From Xanthobacteraceae bacterium 501b (GTDB taxonomy: Bacteria; Pseudomonadota; Alphaproteobacteria; Rhizobiales; Xanthobacteraceae): 64,000 nt of DNA. The stretch's first letter is position 1. Each line of letters begins with the position of its first letter. The notes beneath the pieces were generated by a model. That model was not told the DNA's origin. It was given only the letters and a program-made list of their open reading frames with translations, and made no database searches. The stretch is taken from contig KB899087.1 of NCBI GenBank assembly GCA_000378025.1, positions 3,286,001 to 3,350,000 on the forward strand, given 5' to 3'. Below, in pieces: positions 51,911-59,347 of the stretch. Both the position numbers and the translations under genes were made by a program.

Positions 51911-53134
51911 ATGGATCAGGTTCTGTTCGTCATCGGCGCGCAGCCCGTGACGCTGGCGCAGCTGGTGGCCGGCGCGGGCGCGCTCGCCTTCCTGCTGCTG
52001 GTGGCGGTGCTGCGCGCGGTCTCCCGCAGCGCCCGGCAGAACGCCGCCGAGGCGGACGAGCAGGCGCGCCGGGCCGACGAGCTGGAAATGCGGCTGGTGG
52101 AACTCGCCCGCACCCAGGCGGAAACGGTGGGGCGGGTGCAGTCCATGGCCGAAGTTCTGGCGCACCGGCAGGGCGAACTCGCCCGCGCCGTGGCCGAGCG
52201 GCTCGACGCCTCCTCGCACCGCATGGGCGAGAGCCTGGCGCGCGCCAGCGAGGCGACGCATGAAAACCTCGCCCGGCTCAATGACCGTCTTGCCATCGTG
52301 GACCAGGCGCGGGCCAGCCTTGGCGAACTCTCGGGGCAGGTGATGAGCCTGCGCGAAACCCTGTCCAACAAGCAGGCGCGCGGCGCCTTTGGCGAGGGCC
52401 GGCTGCAGGCGATCATCGCCGACGCGCTGCCGCGCGACAGCTTCGCCTTCCAGCACACGCTGGGCAATGGCAAGCGCGCCGATTGCGCGATCTTCCTGCC
52501 CGGCGACAGGCGCCCGCTGCTGGTCGATTCCAAATTTCCGCTGGAGGCGATCACCGCCTTTCGCGAGGCACAGACGCCGGAGGCCCGCAAGCCGGCCGAA
52601 GCGCGGCTGAAGGGGGATGTCGGCCGGCATGTGAAGGACATTGCCGAACGCTACCTCATCAGCGGCGAGACGCAGGACGTGGCGCTGATGTTCGTGCCGT
52701 CGGAATCGGTCTATGGCGAATTGCACGAGCATTTCGACGACATTATCCAGCAGGCCTTCCGCGCCCGCGTCATCCTCGTCTCGCCCTCGCTGCTGATGCT
52801 GGCGGTGCAGGTGGTGCAGTCGATCTGCAAGGATGCCCGCATGCGCGAGCAGGCCGACCTCATCCGCGCCGAATGCGGCAAGCTGGTCGCCGATGTGGTG
52901 CGGCTGCGCGAGCGGGTCGGCAATCTGCAGCGGCATTTCGGCCAGATGAACGAGGATGTGGCGCAGGCGCTGACCTCCGCCGACAAGATCGCCAAGCGCG
53001 GCGAGCGGATCGAGCAGCTGGAATTCGAGGCCGACGGGCCGACAGGCGATGCCGGGCCGCGCGATGCTGGATTTGCGGAGCTGCTGCCGACCCCGCCGCT
53101 TTCCACATCTTCGTTACGCGGCGCGGCGGAATAG
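51911..53134 (+). CDS. rmuC: DNA recombination protein RmuC
   Basis: This 407-residue protein has an N-terminal membrane helix (LVAGAGALAFLLLVAVLRAV), a coiled-coil region to about residue 150 and a PD-(D/E)XK nuclease-like RmuC domain with KQARGAFGEGRLQAII, ADCAIFLPG and LLVDSKFPLEAI (the acidic and Lys residues of the core). RmuC limits inversions at repeats. It is divergent from def. TAGAAGCGGATC precedes the ATG. Confidence 0.94.
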   Translation: MDQVLFVIGAQPVTLAQLVAGAGALAFLLLVAVLRAVSRSARQNAAEADEQARRADELEMRLVELARTQAETVGRVQSMAEVLAHRQGELARAVAERLDASSHRMGESLARASEATHENLARLNDRLAIVDQARASLGELSGQVMSLRETLSNKQARGAFGEGRLQAIIADALPRDSFAFQHTLGNGKRADCAIFLPGDRRPLLVDSKFPLEAITAFREAQTPEARKPAEARLKGDVGRHVKDIAERYLISGETQDVALMFVPSESVYGELHEHFDDIIQQAFRARVILVSPSLLMLAVQVVQSICKDARMREQADLIRAECGKLVADVVRLRERVGNLQRHFGQMNEDVAQALTSADKIAKRGERIEQLEFEADGPTGDAGPRDAGFAELLPTPPLSTSSLRGAAE

Positions 53135-53187
53135 CGCGCCGTTCTTTAATCCGTCCAATTCGCAAGGACTGGCTTTTCTGATAGTTT

Positions 53188-53204
53188 GATAGAACGTTTC
53201 TATC
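53188..53204. promoter_or_regulatory. Perfect dyad, probable LysR-type operator
   Basis: GATAGAA (53188-53194) and TTCTATC (53198-53204) are exact 7-bp inverted arms around CGT, 25 bp before the LysR-type gene. It fits the T-N11-A dyad bound by this regulator class, probably for autoregulation. A partial further half-site, CTGATAG, lies just upstream. Confidence 0.65.
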
Positions 53205-53228
53205 GTTACGTCTGAGAAAGCCTCCCGC

Positions 53229-54131
53229 GTGATCGACCGTTTCGAACTTCTGCTCGCCCTCGCCAAGGAGCGCCATTTCGGCCGCGCTGCGGAATCCTGC
53301 GGCGTGACCCAACCCACCCTCTCGGCCGGCCTCAAGCAACTGGAGGAGCAGCTGGGCGTGCGCCTGGTCGAGCGCGGCTCGCGCTTCATCGGCTTCACCC
53401 CGGAAGGCGAGCGGGCGCTGCAATGGGCGCGCCGCGTCATCGGCGATGTGCGCGCCATGCGGCAGGAAATCGCCGGTATGCGCAAGGGGCTTTCCGGCCA
53501 TCTGCGCATCGCCGCCATTCCCACCGCGATGCCGATGCTGTCGGAGCTGACCACGCCGTTCCACGCCAAGCATGCCGATGTGCGCTTCACCCTCATTTCC
53601 GCCTCCTCCAACGAGGTGCTGCGGCTGATCGAGAATCTGGAGGCCGATGCCGGCGTCACCTATCTCGACAATGACCCGCTCGGCCGGCTGAAGACGGTGC
53701 CGCTCTACAAGGAGGGGTATCGCTTCCTCACCTCGGTCGGCGCCCCGCTGGGCGACCGCGCCACGGTGACGTGGGAAGATGTCGCGCAGGTGCCGCTGTG
53801 CCTGCTCACCCCCGACATGCAGAACCGCCGCATCGTCGACAAGCAGCTGGCCGAGGCGGGCCACGCCACGATCGTCCCCATGCTGGAAGCCAATTCCACC
53901 ATCGCCCTGCTCTCGCATGTGCGGACCGGCAAATGGGCGAGCGTGGTGGCCAACACGCTGGCGGATGTGTTCGCCTTTCCCGCCAGCATCCGCTCCATCC
54001 CGATCGAGGGGCCGGAGGTGCTGCACCAGATGGGCCTTGTCGTGCTCGACCGCGAGCCGATGACCCCCATCGTCACCGCCCTGCTCACCGAGGCCCGCGC
54101 CGTCGCCCCGGGACTGACCGAGCGGATCTGA
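53229..54131 (+). CDS. LysR family transcription regulator (OxyR/CysB-like size)
   Basis: This 300-residue regulator starts with GTG (VIDRFELLLALAKERHF). The N-terminal winged helix reads HFGRAAESCGVTQPTLSAGLKQLEEQLG (about residues 15-42), then a linker helix and a periplasmic-binding-like effector domain. It resembles LysR regulators that stand in front of formate dehydrogenase (fds) operons in autotrophic and methylotrophic proteobacteria, but no fds gene is here. The target genes and effector are therefore unknown. Confidence 0.92.
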   Translation: MIDRFELLLALAKERHFGRAAESCGVTQPTLSAGLKQLEEQLGVRLVERGSRFIGFTPEGERALQWARRVIGDVRAMRQEIAGMRKGLSGHLRIAAIPTAMPMLSELTTPFHAKHADVRFTLISASSNEVLRLIENLEADAGVTYLDNDPLGRLKTVPLYKEGYRFLTSVGAPLGDRATVTWEDVAQVPLCLLTPDMQNRRIVDKQLAEAGHATIVPMLEANSTIALLSHVRTGKWASVVANTLADVFAFPASIRSIPIEGPEVLHQMGLVVLDREPMTPIVTALLTEARAVAPGLTERI

Positions 54132-54149
54132 GCCGCGGCCTCGCACGCG

Positions 54150-54174
54150 GGAACCCTGAGCCGTCTCATCGGTT
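54150..54174 (+). promoter_or_regulatory. EcfG-like promoter of the DUF1328 gene
   Basis: GGAAC (54150-54154), 16 bp, then GGTT (54171-54174) differs by one base from GGAAC-N16-CGTT. It lies 45 bp before the ATG of the DUF1328 gene, a family often stress-induced. Confidence 0.5.
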
Positions 54175-54218
54175 GTCCCGCCATGCGGCCACGGCCGTAT
54201 CGTGATGTGGAGGCTTAC

Positions 54219-54392
54219 ATGCTGGGTTGGGCGCTGACCTTTCTCGTGGTGGCTCTGATCGCCGCCGTTCTCGGCTTCGGCGGCATCGCCGGAACCGCCA
54301 TCGAAATCGCCAAGATCATCTTTTTCGTCGCCATCATCCTGTTCCTGGTGTCGGCGGTGTTCGGTTTCATGCGACGCGGCCGCGCGCCCTAG
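54219..54392 (+). CDS. DUF1328 small membrane protein (YtjA/UPF0391 family)
   Basis: This 57-residue protein has two hydrophobic helices ([20 protein letters not shown] and [20 protein letters not shown]) and a short basic tail FMRRGRAP. The sequence is typical of the family in full. GGAGG lies 6 bp before the ATG, which rules out the longer upstream start. A strong terminator follows. It probably belongs to the EcfG general stress regulon. Confidence 0.93.
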   Translation: MLGWALTFLVVALIAAVLGFGGIAGTAIEIAKIIFFVAIILFLVSAVFGFMRRGRAP

Positions 54393-54425
54393 ATTGGCGC
54401 GTTGCCGAGTTGATGCAGAACGCAA

Positions 54426-54453
54426 AACGCCCCCGGCCGAAACCGGGGGCGTT
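54426..54453 (+). terminator. Strong terminator hairpin after the DUF1328 gene
   Basis: AACGCCCCCGG (54426-54436) pairs perfectly with CCGGGGGCGTT (54443-54453) around a CCGAAA loop. The 11-bp stem ends in TT and sits between convergent DUF1328 and ecfG genes. Confidence 0.8.
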
Positions 54454-54537
54454 CTCGCGTGGGGGAGCGCGAGTGGAACAGGCATGACTTTTGAGGGGAT
54501 CGGTCGTCGGAAGAAGGTCAGCCGGCGTTGCGGCCGC

Positions 54538-55089
54538 TCAGGTGCGCTCGGCGGCAAGTACCGCCCGCGTGGTCTTGTCGGGGCCGAAATCGCTGGCATC
54601 GTCGAGCGCCAGCATTTCCCCAAGCCTCTTGCGCGCGCGGTTCACCCGGCTCTTGATCGTGCCCACCGCGCATTGGCAGATGTCGGCGGCTTCCTCATAG
54701 GAAAAGCCGGACGCACCCACCAGCACCAGCGCCTCGCGCTGGTCGGAAGGCAGCTGCTCGAGCGCGGCGCGGAAATCCTCGAAATCCAGATGGGTGTTCT
54801 GGTCGGGATTGCTGGTCAGCGTAGCGGCGAACGCACCATCGGAATCGGGCACCTCGCGCCGGCGCTTGCGGTATTCCGAGCGGAACAGGTTGCGCAGGAT
54901 GGTGAACAGCCAGGCCGGCAGGTTGGTACCCGGCCGGAAGCTGGAAATATTGGCGAAGGCGCGCAGAAGCGTCTCCTGCACAAGGTCATCGGCGCGGTCG
55001 ACGCTACCCGACAGCGATATGGCAAACGCGCGCAGATTGGGAATGGCGGCGATAATCTCGTCGCGCAATGTTGGATCGAACCTGCTCAC
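54538..55089 (-). CDS. ecfG: General stress response sigma factor EcfG
   Basis: This 183-residue ECF sigma factor begins with GTG in a GTGA overlap with nepR. Region 2 is in FAISLSGSVDRADDLVQETLLRAFANISSF and region 4 in EQLPSDQREALVLVGASGFSYEEAA followed by GTIKSRVNRARKRL. Its position after nepR, divergent from phyR, is the standard alphaproteobacterial general stress locus. It recognises GGAAC-N16-CGTT; exact copies occur before nepR-ecfG, phyR, a lipoprotein and a PRC-barrel gene in this window. Confidence 0.95.
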   Translation of the reverse strand: MSRFDPTLRDEIIAAIPNLRAFAISLSGSVDRADDLVQETLLRAFANISSFRPGTNLPAWLFTILRNLFRSEYRKRRREVPDSDGAFAATLTSNPDQNTHLDFEDFRAALEQLPSDQREALVLVGASGFSYEEAADICQCAVGTIKSRVNRARKRLGEMLALDDASDFGPDKTTRAVLAAERT

Positions 55090-55337
55090 TTCCGCCCTCC
55101 GCCCTCGCCGGACGTGGGGTCCGCCTTGTCGAGCTTGGAAAGCAGGTCCATGAACCGGTCCGGAACGCCCTGGCGCACCACATCGTCATACATGGCGCGC
55201 AAATGCTGACCGATCTTGGCCTGGATATCGCTGCCGAGGACGGTTCCCTTGCCGTCGCCGAGAGGAGAAGAGGGCCCATCCGCCATAGCGGACGCGCTCT
55301 CGGATTGATCGTCACTCATCAGTTTCTTTCCCGACAT
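55086..55337 (-). CDS. nepR: Anti-sigma factor NepR
   Basis: This 83-residue protein has the NepR core DIQAKIGQHLRAMYDDVV then QGVPDRFMDLLSKLD (about residues 37-70), flanked by disordered ends. It binds EcfG until phosphorylated PhyR takes it away. The start was set at MSGKKLMSDDQ; its stop overlaps the ecfG GTG. An exact EcfG promoter lies 55 bp upstream, giving positive feedback and feedback inhibition together. Confidence 0.95.
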   Translation of the reverse strand: MSGKKLMSDDQSESASAMADGPSSPLGDGKGTVLGSDIQAKIGQHLRAMYDDVVRQGVPDRFMDLLSKLDKADPTSGEGGGRK

Positions 55338-55391
55338 TGAGCCCCCGGAATGGTCGAGAGGAGTTGGCTCCGTCGCTACATACGCAGTCAC

Positions 55392-55416
55392 AACGAGCCA
55401 GTTGCGAAACGGTTCC
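55392..55416 (-). promoter_or_regulatory. EcfG promoter of nepR-ecfG
   Basis: On the minus strand GGAAC (55416-55412), 16 bp, then CGTT (55395-55392) is an exact match. It stands back to back with the phyR promoter, 40 bp away. Confidence 0.85.
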
Positions 55417-55456
55417 GGCAATTGTTGGCTCGGCGCATAAATTTTTCGCGTACTCC

Positions 55457-55481
55457 GGAACCGAACCGTCCATGATGCGTT
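55457..55481 (+). promoter_or_regulatory. EcfG promoter of phyR
   Basis: GGAAC (55457-55461), 16 bp, CGTT (55478-55481) is an exact match, 38 bp before the phyR GTG start. It means phyR is under EcfG control as well. Confidence 0.85.
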
Positions 55482-55519
55482 ATCAGGCGCTTCACACATG
55501 CAGCTTCGGGGAGACGCGA

Positions 55520-56323
55520 GTGAGCACTTCTCAACTTGTCGCGCAGCACCTGCCCTTTCTGCGCCGCTATGCGCGCGCACTCAGTGGCAGCCAATCGGCT
55601 GGCGACGCCTATGTCACGGCCATGCTCGAGACCCTTATCGCCGATCCCGGCACGCTCGACCGGACCGTGGATCCCCGCGTGGCGCTCTACAGTCTGCTCA
55701 CCCGGCTGTGGGATTCGGTGGCCCTGAACGCGCAGGTGGACGCGGCCCCCGCCCCGCTGCAGGGCGAACGGCGGCTCGGTCACATCACGCCGGTGGTGCG
55801 GCAGGCCTTCCTTCTCGTATCCCTTGAAGGGTTCTCGGAGGAAGAGGCGGCCGGCATTCTTGAGATCGACGTGCCGACGCTGCGCAATCTGGTGGAGGAT
55901 GCCGGGCGCGAACTGGCGGCTGAGATCGCCACCGACGTGCTCATCATCGAGGACGAGCCGTTCATCGCGCTCGATCTGGAAGGCCTCGTGGAAGGCCTCG
56001 GCCACCGCGTCACCGGCATCGCCCGCACCCATACCGAGGCGGTGGACCTGGCCCGCCGCAAGGCGCCCGGGCTCATCCTCGCCGATATCCAGCTGGCCGA
56101 CGGCTCGTCCGGCCTCGATGCGGTGAACGAGCTGATCGAGAAGACCGAGGTTCCGGTCATCTTCATCACAGCCTATCCCGAGCGCTTCCTCACCGGCATT
56201 CGCCCCGAGCCGGCCTTCCTGATCGCCAAGCCCTTCCAGCCGTCGACCGTCGCCGCCGTGATCAGCCAGGCGCTGTTCTTCGAGCGACGCGCCCGCCCGC
56301 GGGAGCAGCGCGCCACCGCCTGA
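55520..56323 (+). CDS. phyR: General stress response regulator PhyR
   Basis: This 267-residue anti-anti-sigma regulator starts with GTG (VSTSQLVAQHLPFL). The N-terminal half is a sigma-like domain (LPFLRRYARALSGSQ, then AFLLVSLEGFSEEEAAGIL), and the C-terminal half a receiver with EDEP, the phosphorylated Asp189 in LILADIQLADG, Thr in FITAYPE and Lys in IAKPFQP. When phosphorylated it binds NepR and frees EcfG. A frame upstream of the GTG is open but covers the promoter. The kinase gene follows 10 bp later. Confidence 0.95.
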   Translation: MSTSQLVAQHLPFLRRYARALSGSQSAGDAYVTAMLETLIADPGTLDRTVDPRVALYSLLTRLWDSVALNAQVDAAPAPLQGERRLGHITPVVRQAFLLVSLEGFSEEEAAGILEIDVPTLRNLVEDAGRELAAEIATDVLIIEDEPFIALDLEGLVEGLGHRVTGIARTHTEAVDLARRKAPGLILADIQLADGSSGLDAVNELIEKTEVPVIFITAYPERFLTGIRPEPAFLIAKPFQPSTVAAVISQALFFERRARPREQRATA

Positions 56324-56333
56324 GCGCAGATAA

Positions 56334-57659
56334 ATGCCCCTGCCTGACATCGCTTTCGTCGACAACGCGGCACGCTGGATCACGGTCCTGTCGTCGCTAG
56401 CGATATTCGTGGGGCTCGTGCGCCTGCTGCATGTGCGCCGCAATCTCTCCCTGCGCACACGGCTCCTGGGTCTGCTGCTGGCGACCCTGGTGCTGATGTT
56501 CGGCCTGCTGTCGCTGCTCGTCATCTTCGACACCGGCGACACCTTCCCGATGGCGCCGACAGCCGTGCGGCTGGGTATCGGCCTGCTGAACCTCGTCGGG
56601 GCGGTGGCGCTGTGGTCGAATTACGCCGCGCTGCTGGACATGCCGACGCCGCGCCACGCGGTGAGCGAGCAACGCCGGCTGACGCTGGAGCTGGCCACCG
56701 CCCTGCAGCGCTATGAGATGGCGCTGCGCGGGTCGAATGTCGCGATTTTCACCCAGGATCGCGAGCTGCGCTACACCTCGGTCAGCAAGCCGCTTTTCGG
56801 CTTTCCGGTGGAGCAGGTGCTCGGCTCCAGCGATGCAGACCTGCTCGGCGAAGCGCAGGCGCAGGCGCTCACCCTCCTGAAGCGGGAGGCGCTGGCCACC
56901 TCGTCCTCGCGCAAGGGCGAGATCGAGATCGAGGAGGCCGGCCGCAAATTCTGGTACGACATCCATATTGATCCGCTGCGCGACCTCGCCGGCACCACGG
57001 TGGGCCTGACCGGGGCCGCTGTCGACGTCACCGAGCGCAAGGAGAATGAGCAGCATCTGCGCCTTCTCATGCGCGAGCTGACCCACCGCTCGAAGAACCT
57101 GCTGGCGGTGATCCAGGCCATGGCCCGGCAGACCGCCCGGCACGCCGGCTCGATCGACGGTTTCGTGGAAATCTTCAGCGCCCGGCTGCAGGCCCTGTCG
57201 AAATCGCACGACCTGCTGGTGCAGGAGAGCTGGTATGGCGCCTCGCTCGCCGACATGGTGCGCTCGCAGCTCGGCCACCATCTCGACCGCGAGAACAGCC
57301 AGTTCACCATCGAGGGCCCGAACCTCTTCCTCAAGCCGGAAGCGGCGCAGAATATCGGCCTCGCCATTCACGAGCTGTCCACCAATGCCGCCAAATATGG
57401 CGCGCTGTCGGTGCCGACTGGCCATGTCGACATTACCTGGACGCGACGCACGCCGGAGGCCGGGGGCGGCTTTGAACTCGCCTGGCGTGAACGCGGCGGG
57501 CCGCCCGTCGCCAAGCCGGCCGGGCGCGGCTTCGGCTCGCTGGTGATCGAGCGCAATTTGGCGCGCGCCCTCGATGGCACGGTCGATATGGACTTCGCGC
57601 CCTCGGGCCTCGTCTGCACCGTCAGCGTGCCCGAGAACCACCTGATCCCGGACCGCTAA
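56334..57659 (+). CDS. Membrane HWE/HisKA_2 sensor histidine kinase (PhyK-type)
   Basis: This kinase has 441 residues. Three or so hydrophobic helices occupy the first 110 residues (ITVLSSLAIFVGLVRLLHV, LLGLLLATLVLMFGLLSLLV, LLNLVGAVALWSNYAALL). A PAS domain follows (YEMALRGSNVAIFTQDRELRYTSV). The kinase core has His251 in RELTHRSKNLLAVIQAMARQTA and the N box in LSTNAAKYGALS. It sits 10 bp after phyR and is the likely PhyR kinase/phosphatase of this locus. Confidence 0.92.
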   Translation: MPLPDIAFVDNAARWITVLSSLAIFVGLVRLLHVRRNLSLRTRLLGLLLATLVLMFGLLSLLVIFDTGDTFPMAPTAVRLGIGLLNLVGAVALWSNYAALLDMPTPRHAVSEQRRLTLELATALQRYEMALRGSNVAIFTQDRELRYTSVSKPLFGFPVEQVLGSSDADLLGEAQAQALTLLKREALATSSSRKGEIEIEEAGRKFWYDIHIDPLRDLAGTTVGLTGAAVDVTERKENEQHLRLLMRELTHRSKNLLAVIQAMARQTARHAGSIDGFVEIFSARLQALSKSHDLLVQESWYGASLADMVRSQLGHHLDRENSQFTIEGPNLFLKPEAAQNIGLAIHELSTNAAKYGALSVPTGHVDITWTRRTPEAGGGFELAWRERGGPPVAKPAGRGFGSLVIERNLARALDGTVDMDFAPSGLVCTVSVPENHLIPDR

Positions 57660-57927
57660 GCGCCGCCCGGGCCGGTCGTCGAAGGGCTCCCGGCTGCGCA
57701 CAGCCTGCGCGAACCCACCCCCGCCCTTCCCGCGCCCTCCCCGCGCGCGAAAACGTGATCGTGGGCGGGAACGCGATCCCTTCCCGCGCATTAACCTTAA
57801 GACGGCGTCACAGGACGCCGTCCGATTTTACCGAAAACGTCTGCGGACAAGCTCCGGCGGCGACGTGGTCCACGTCGTCGTGCCGATGGCGGCTGCCTGC
57901 GGATATCAGCCGGAAGGGGAAGCCGTG

Positions 57928-58416
57928 ATGACGGGCGTCGACAGCATCTTCAAAGGTTCCGCCTATCTTCTCGGCGCTGTGACCGGTGTCGCGCTCATGG
58001 TGCCGCTCACCGCCGGCGCCCTCGCCACCAGCTCGATGACGCGGCTGGCCCCCCAGGCCATGGCGATCGACGCCTTCGGGCCGGGCACGCGGCCCGACCA
58101 GGGCGCCGGACAGGCCCATCTCGTCAACCGCACCGCCAAGGGCCCGCGCCTCGATTTGGGCCCGCGCCTCGATCTGGGGTCGCGCCCGGCGGCCACCTCC
58201 CCCGCTCCGGCGATGATCGTGCCGGCCCGCGCACCTGCGGAGACGCCGGCGCGCGCCATCGTCAATAATCTGCCCGAGTCGACCCCGGTGACGCCGAGCC
58301 GCGCCACCCGGACCCCCAAGGGCTGCCTGTCGGCGCTGGGGGTGACAAAGTCCAGTCTATCGACCGAGGAGTTGACGGTTTGCGTCGCCGACGCCTCGAT
58401 GATCGGTCGCGGCTGA
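57928..58416 (+). CDS. Unrecognised Pro/Ala-rich protein with N-terminal hydrophobic helix
   Basis: This 162-residue protein has a hydrophobic stretch at the start (GSAYLLGAVTGVALMVPLTAGALA) that may be a membrane anchor or uncleaved signal. A disordered middle contains a short duplication (GPRLDLG twice, from a repeat near 58140-58170), and the C-terminal end has two cysteines (KGCLSALG and LTVCVADA). AAGGGG precedes the ATG. I recognise no family. Base use is like its neighbours. Confidence 0.65.
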   Translation: MTGVDSIFKGSAYLLGAVTGVALMVPLTAGALATSSMTRLAPQAMAIDAFGPGTRPDQGAGQAHLVNRTAKGPRLDLGPRLDLGSRPAATSPAPAMIVPARAPAETPARAIVNNLPESTPVTPSRATRTPKGCLSALGVTKSSLSTEELTVCVADASMIGRG

Positions 58417-58460
58417 CATCTACTAAATATATACCTCTCGCCGCAAATCGAAAAATCATC

Positions 58461-58485
58461 GGAACTTCTTCCACTCTATTTCGTT
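58461..58485 (+). promoter_or_regulatory. EcfG promoter of the PRC-barrel gene
   Basis: GGAAC (58461-58465), 16 bp, CGTT (58482-58485) is an exact match, 65 bp before the ATG of the PRC-barrel gene, in an AT-rich spacer. Confidence 0.75.
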
Positions 58486-58549
58486 TTTTCTGCAGACGGT
58501 TGAACGTTCGACCTGATTTACGAAATCTTGAAAAACGACGGAGAAGACG

Positions 58550-59161
58550 ATGACCAGCAAGCTTGCGACACTCACCGCCGCCGCTGCCCTGGCGCTCGCC
58601 CCGGCGGTCGCCTTCGCCCAGAGCCCCGCTCCGCAGACCACCACGCCGCCGGCCGCCAGCCCGGTTCAGCCGGATGCCGGCAACCCGCAGGCCCCCGCCG
58701 CCGAAATGCCGGCGACCACCCCGACCCCCGGCACCGCCGGTTCGACCGACAGCGCCGCTCCGGCCAGCTCGGCGATGGCGACCCCGGCCACCCCGAAATT
58801 CGTCAGCGCCCAGAGCTCGGGCCAGTGGCTCGGTTCGGACCTGACCGGCACTGAAGTGGTCACGTCCAGCGATGAGAAGCTCGGCTCAATCAGCGACGTG
58901 CTCGTCGAGCGCGATGGCAGCATCGTCGCCGTGGTGATCGATGTCGGCGGCTTCCTTGGCCTCGGCGCCAAGCCGGTGGCTGTGTCCTTCGACTCGCTGA
59001 CCGCCACCCCGACCGATGACGGTGAGAAGGTGGTCGTCACGCTGACCAAGGAAGAGCTGAACGCGGCGCCGGAGTTCAAGAGCCTGGAGCAGGCGCGTTC
59101 CGACGCGAACACCGGCACCACCGGCACCGCCACCGGGACCACCGGCACCACCACCAACTGA
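58550..59161 (+). CDS. Exported PRC-barrel domain protein, general stress type
   Basis: This 203-residue protein has a Sec signal (LATLTAAAALALAPAVAFA, cut near residue 24), a Pro/Thr-rich linker to about residue 85, a PRC-barrel domain (DLTGTEVVTSSDEKLGSISDV, then VVIDVGGFLGLGAKPVAVSF) and a low-complexity TGT tail. PRC-barrel proteins of this type are common EcfG targets in alphaproteobacteria and probably act at the envelope. The exact EcfG promoter upstream supports this. Confidence 0.9.
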   Translation: MTSKLATLTAAAALALAPAVAFAQSPAPQTTTPPAASPVQPDAGNPQAPAAEMPATTPTPGTAGSTDSAAPASSAMATPATPKFVSAQSSGQWLGSDLTGTEVVTSSDEKLGSISDVLVERDGSIVAVVIDVGGFLGLGAKPVAVSFDSLTATPTDDGEKVVVTLTKEELNAAPEFKSLEQARSDANTGTTGTATGTTGTTTN

Positions 59162-59347
59162 TCCCGCCCCTAACGGTTCGGCCGCCGCGCGCGGCCCTCG
59201 CCTAGCGACCGCCGGCGCCAGCCGTGCCGTCAGGATGGACATGCCCGGCCCTCGCGCCGGGCATGTCTTGTTTGTGCCTATGGCAGCGCACGATGACGGC
59301 GCCCGCCGGATCGGGTAAAGCGGATATCCGACCAGCCGGACCCCGCC

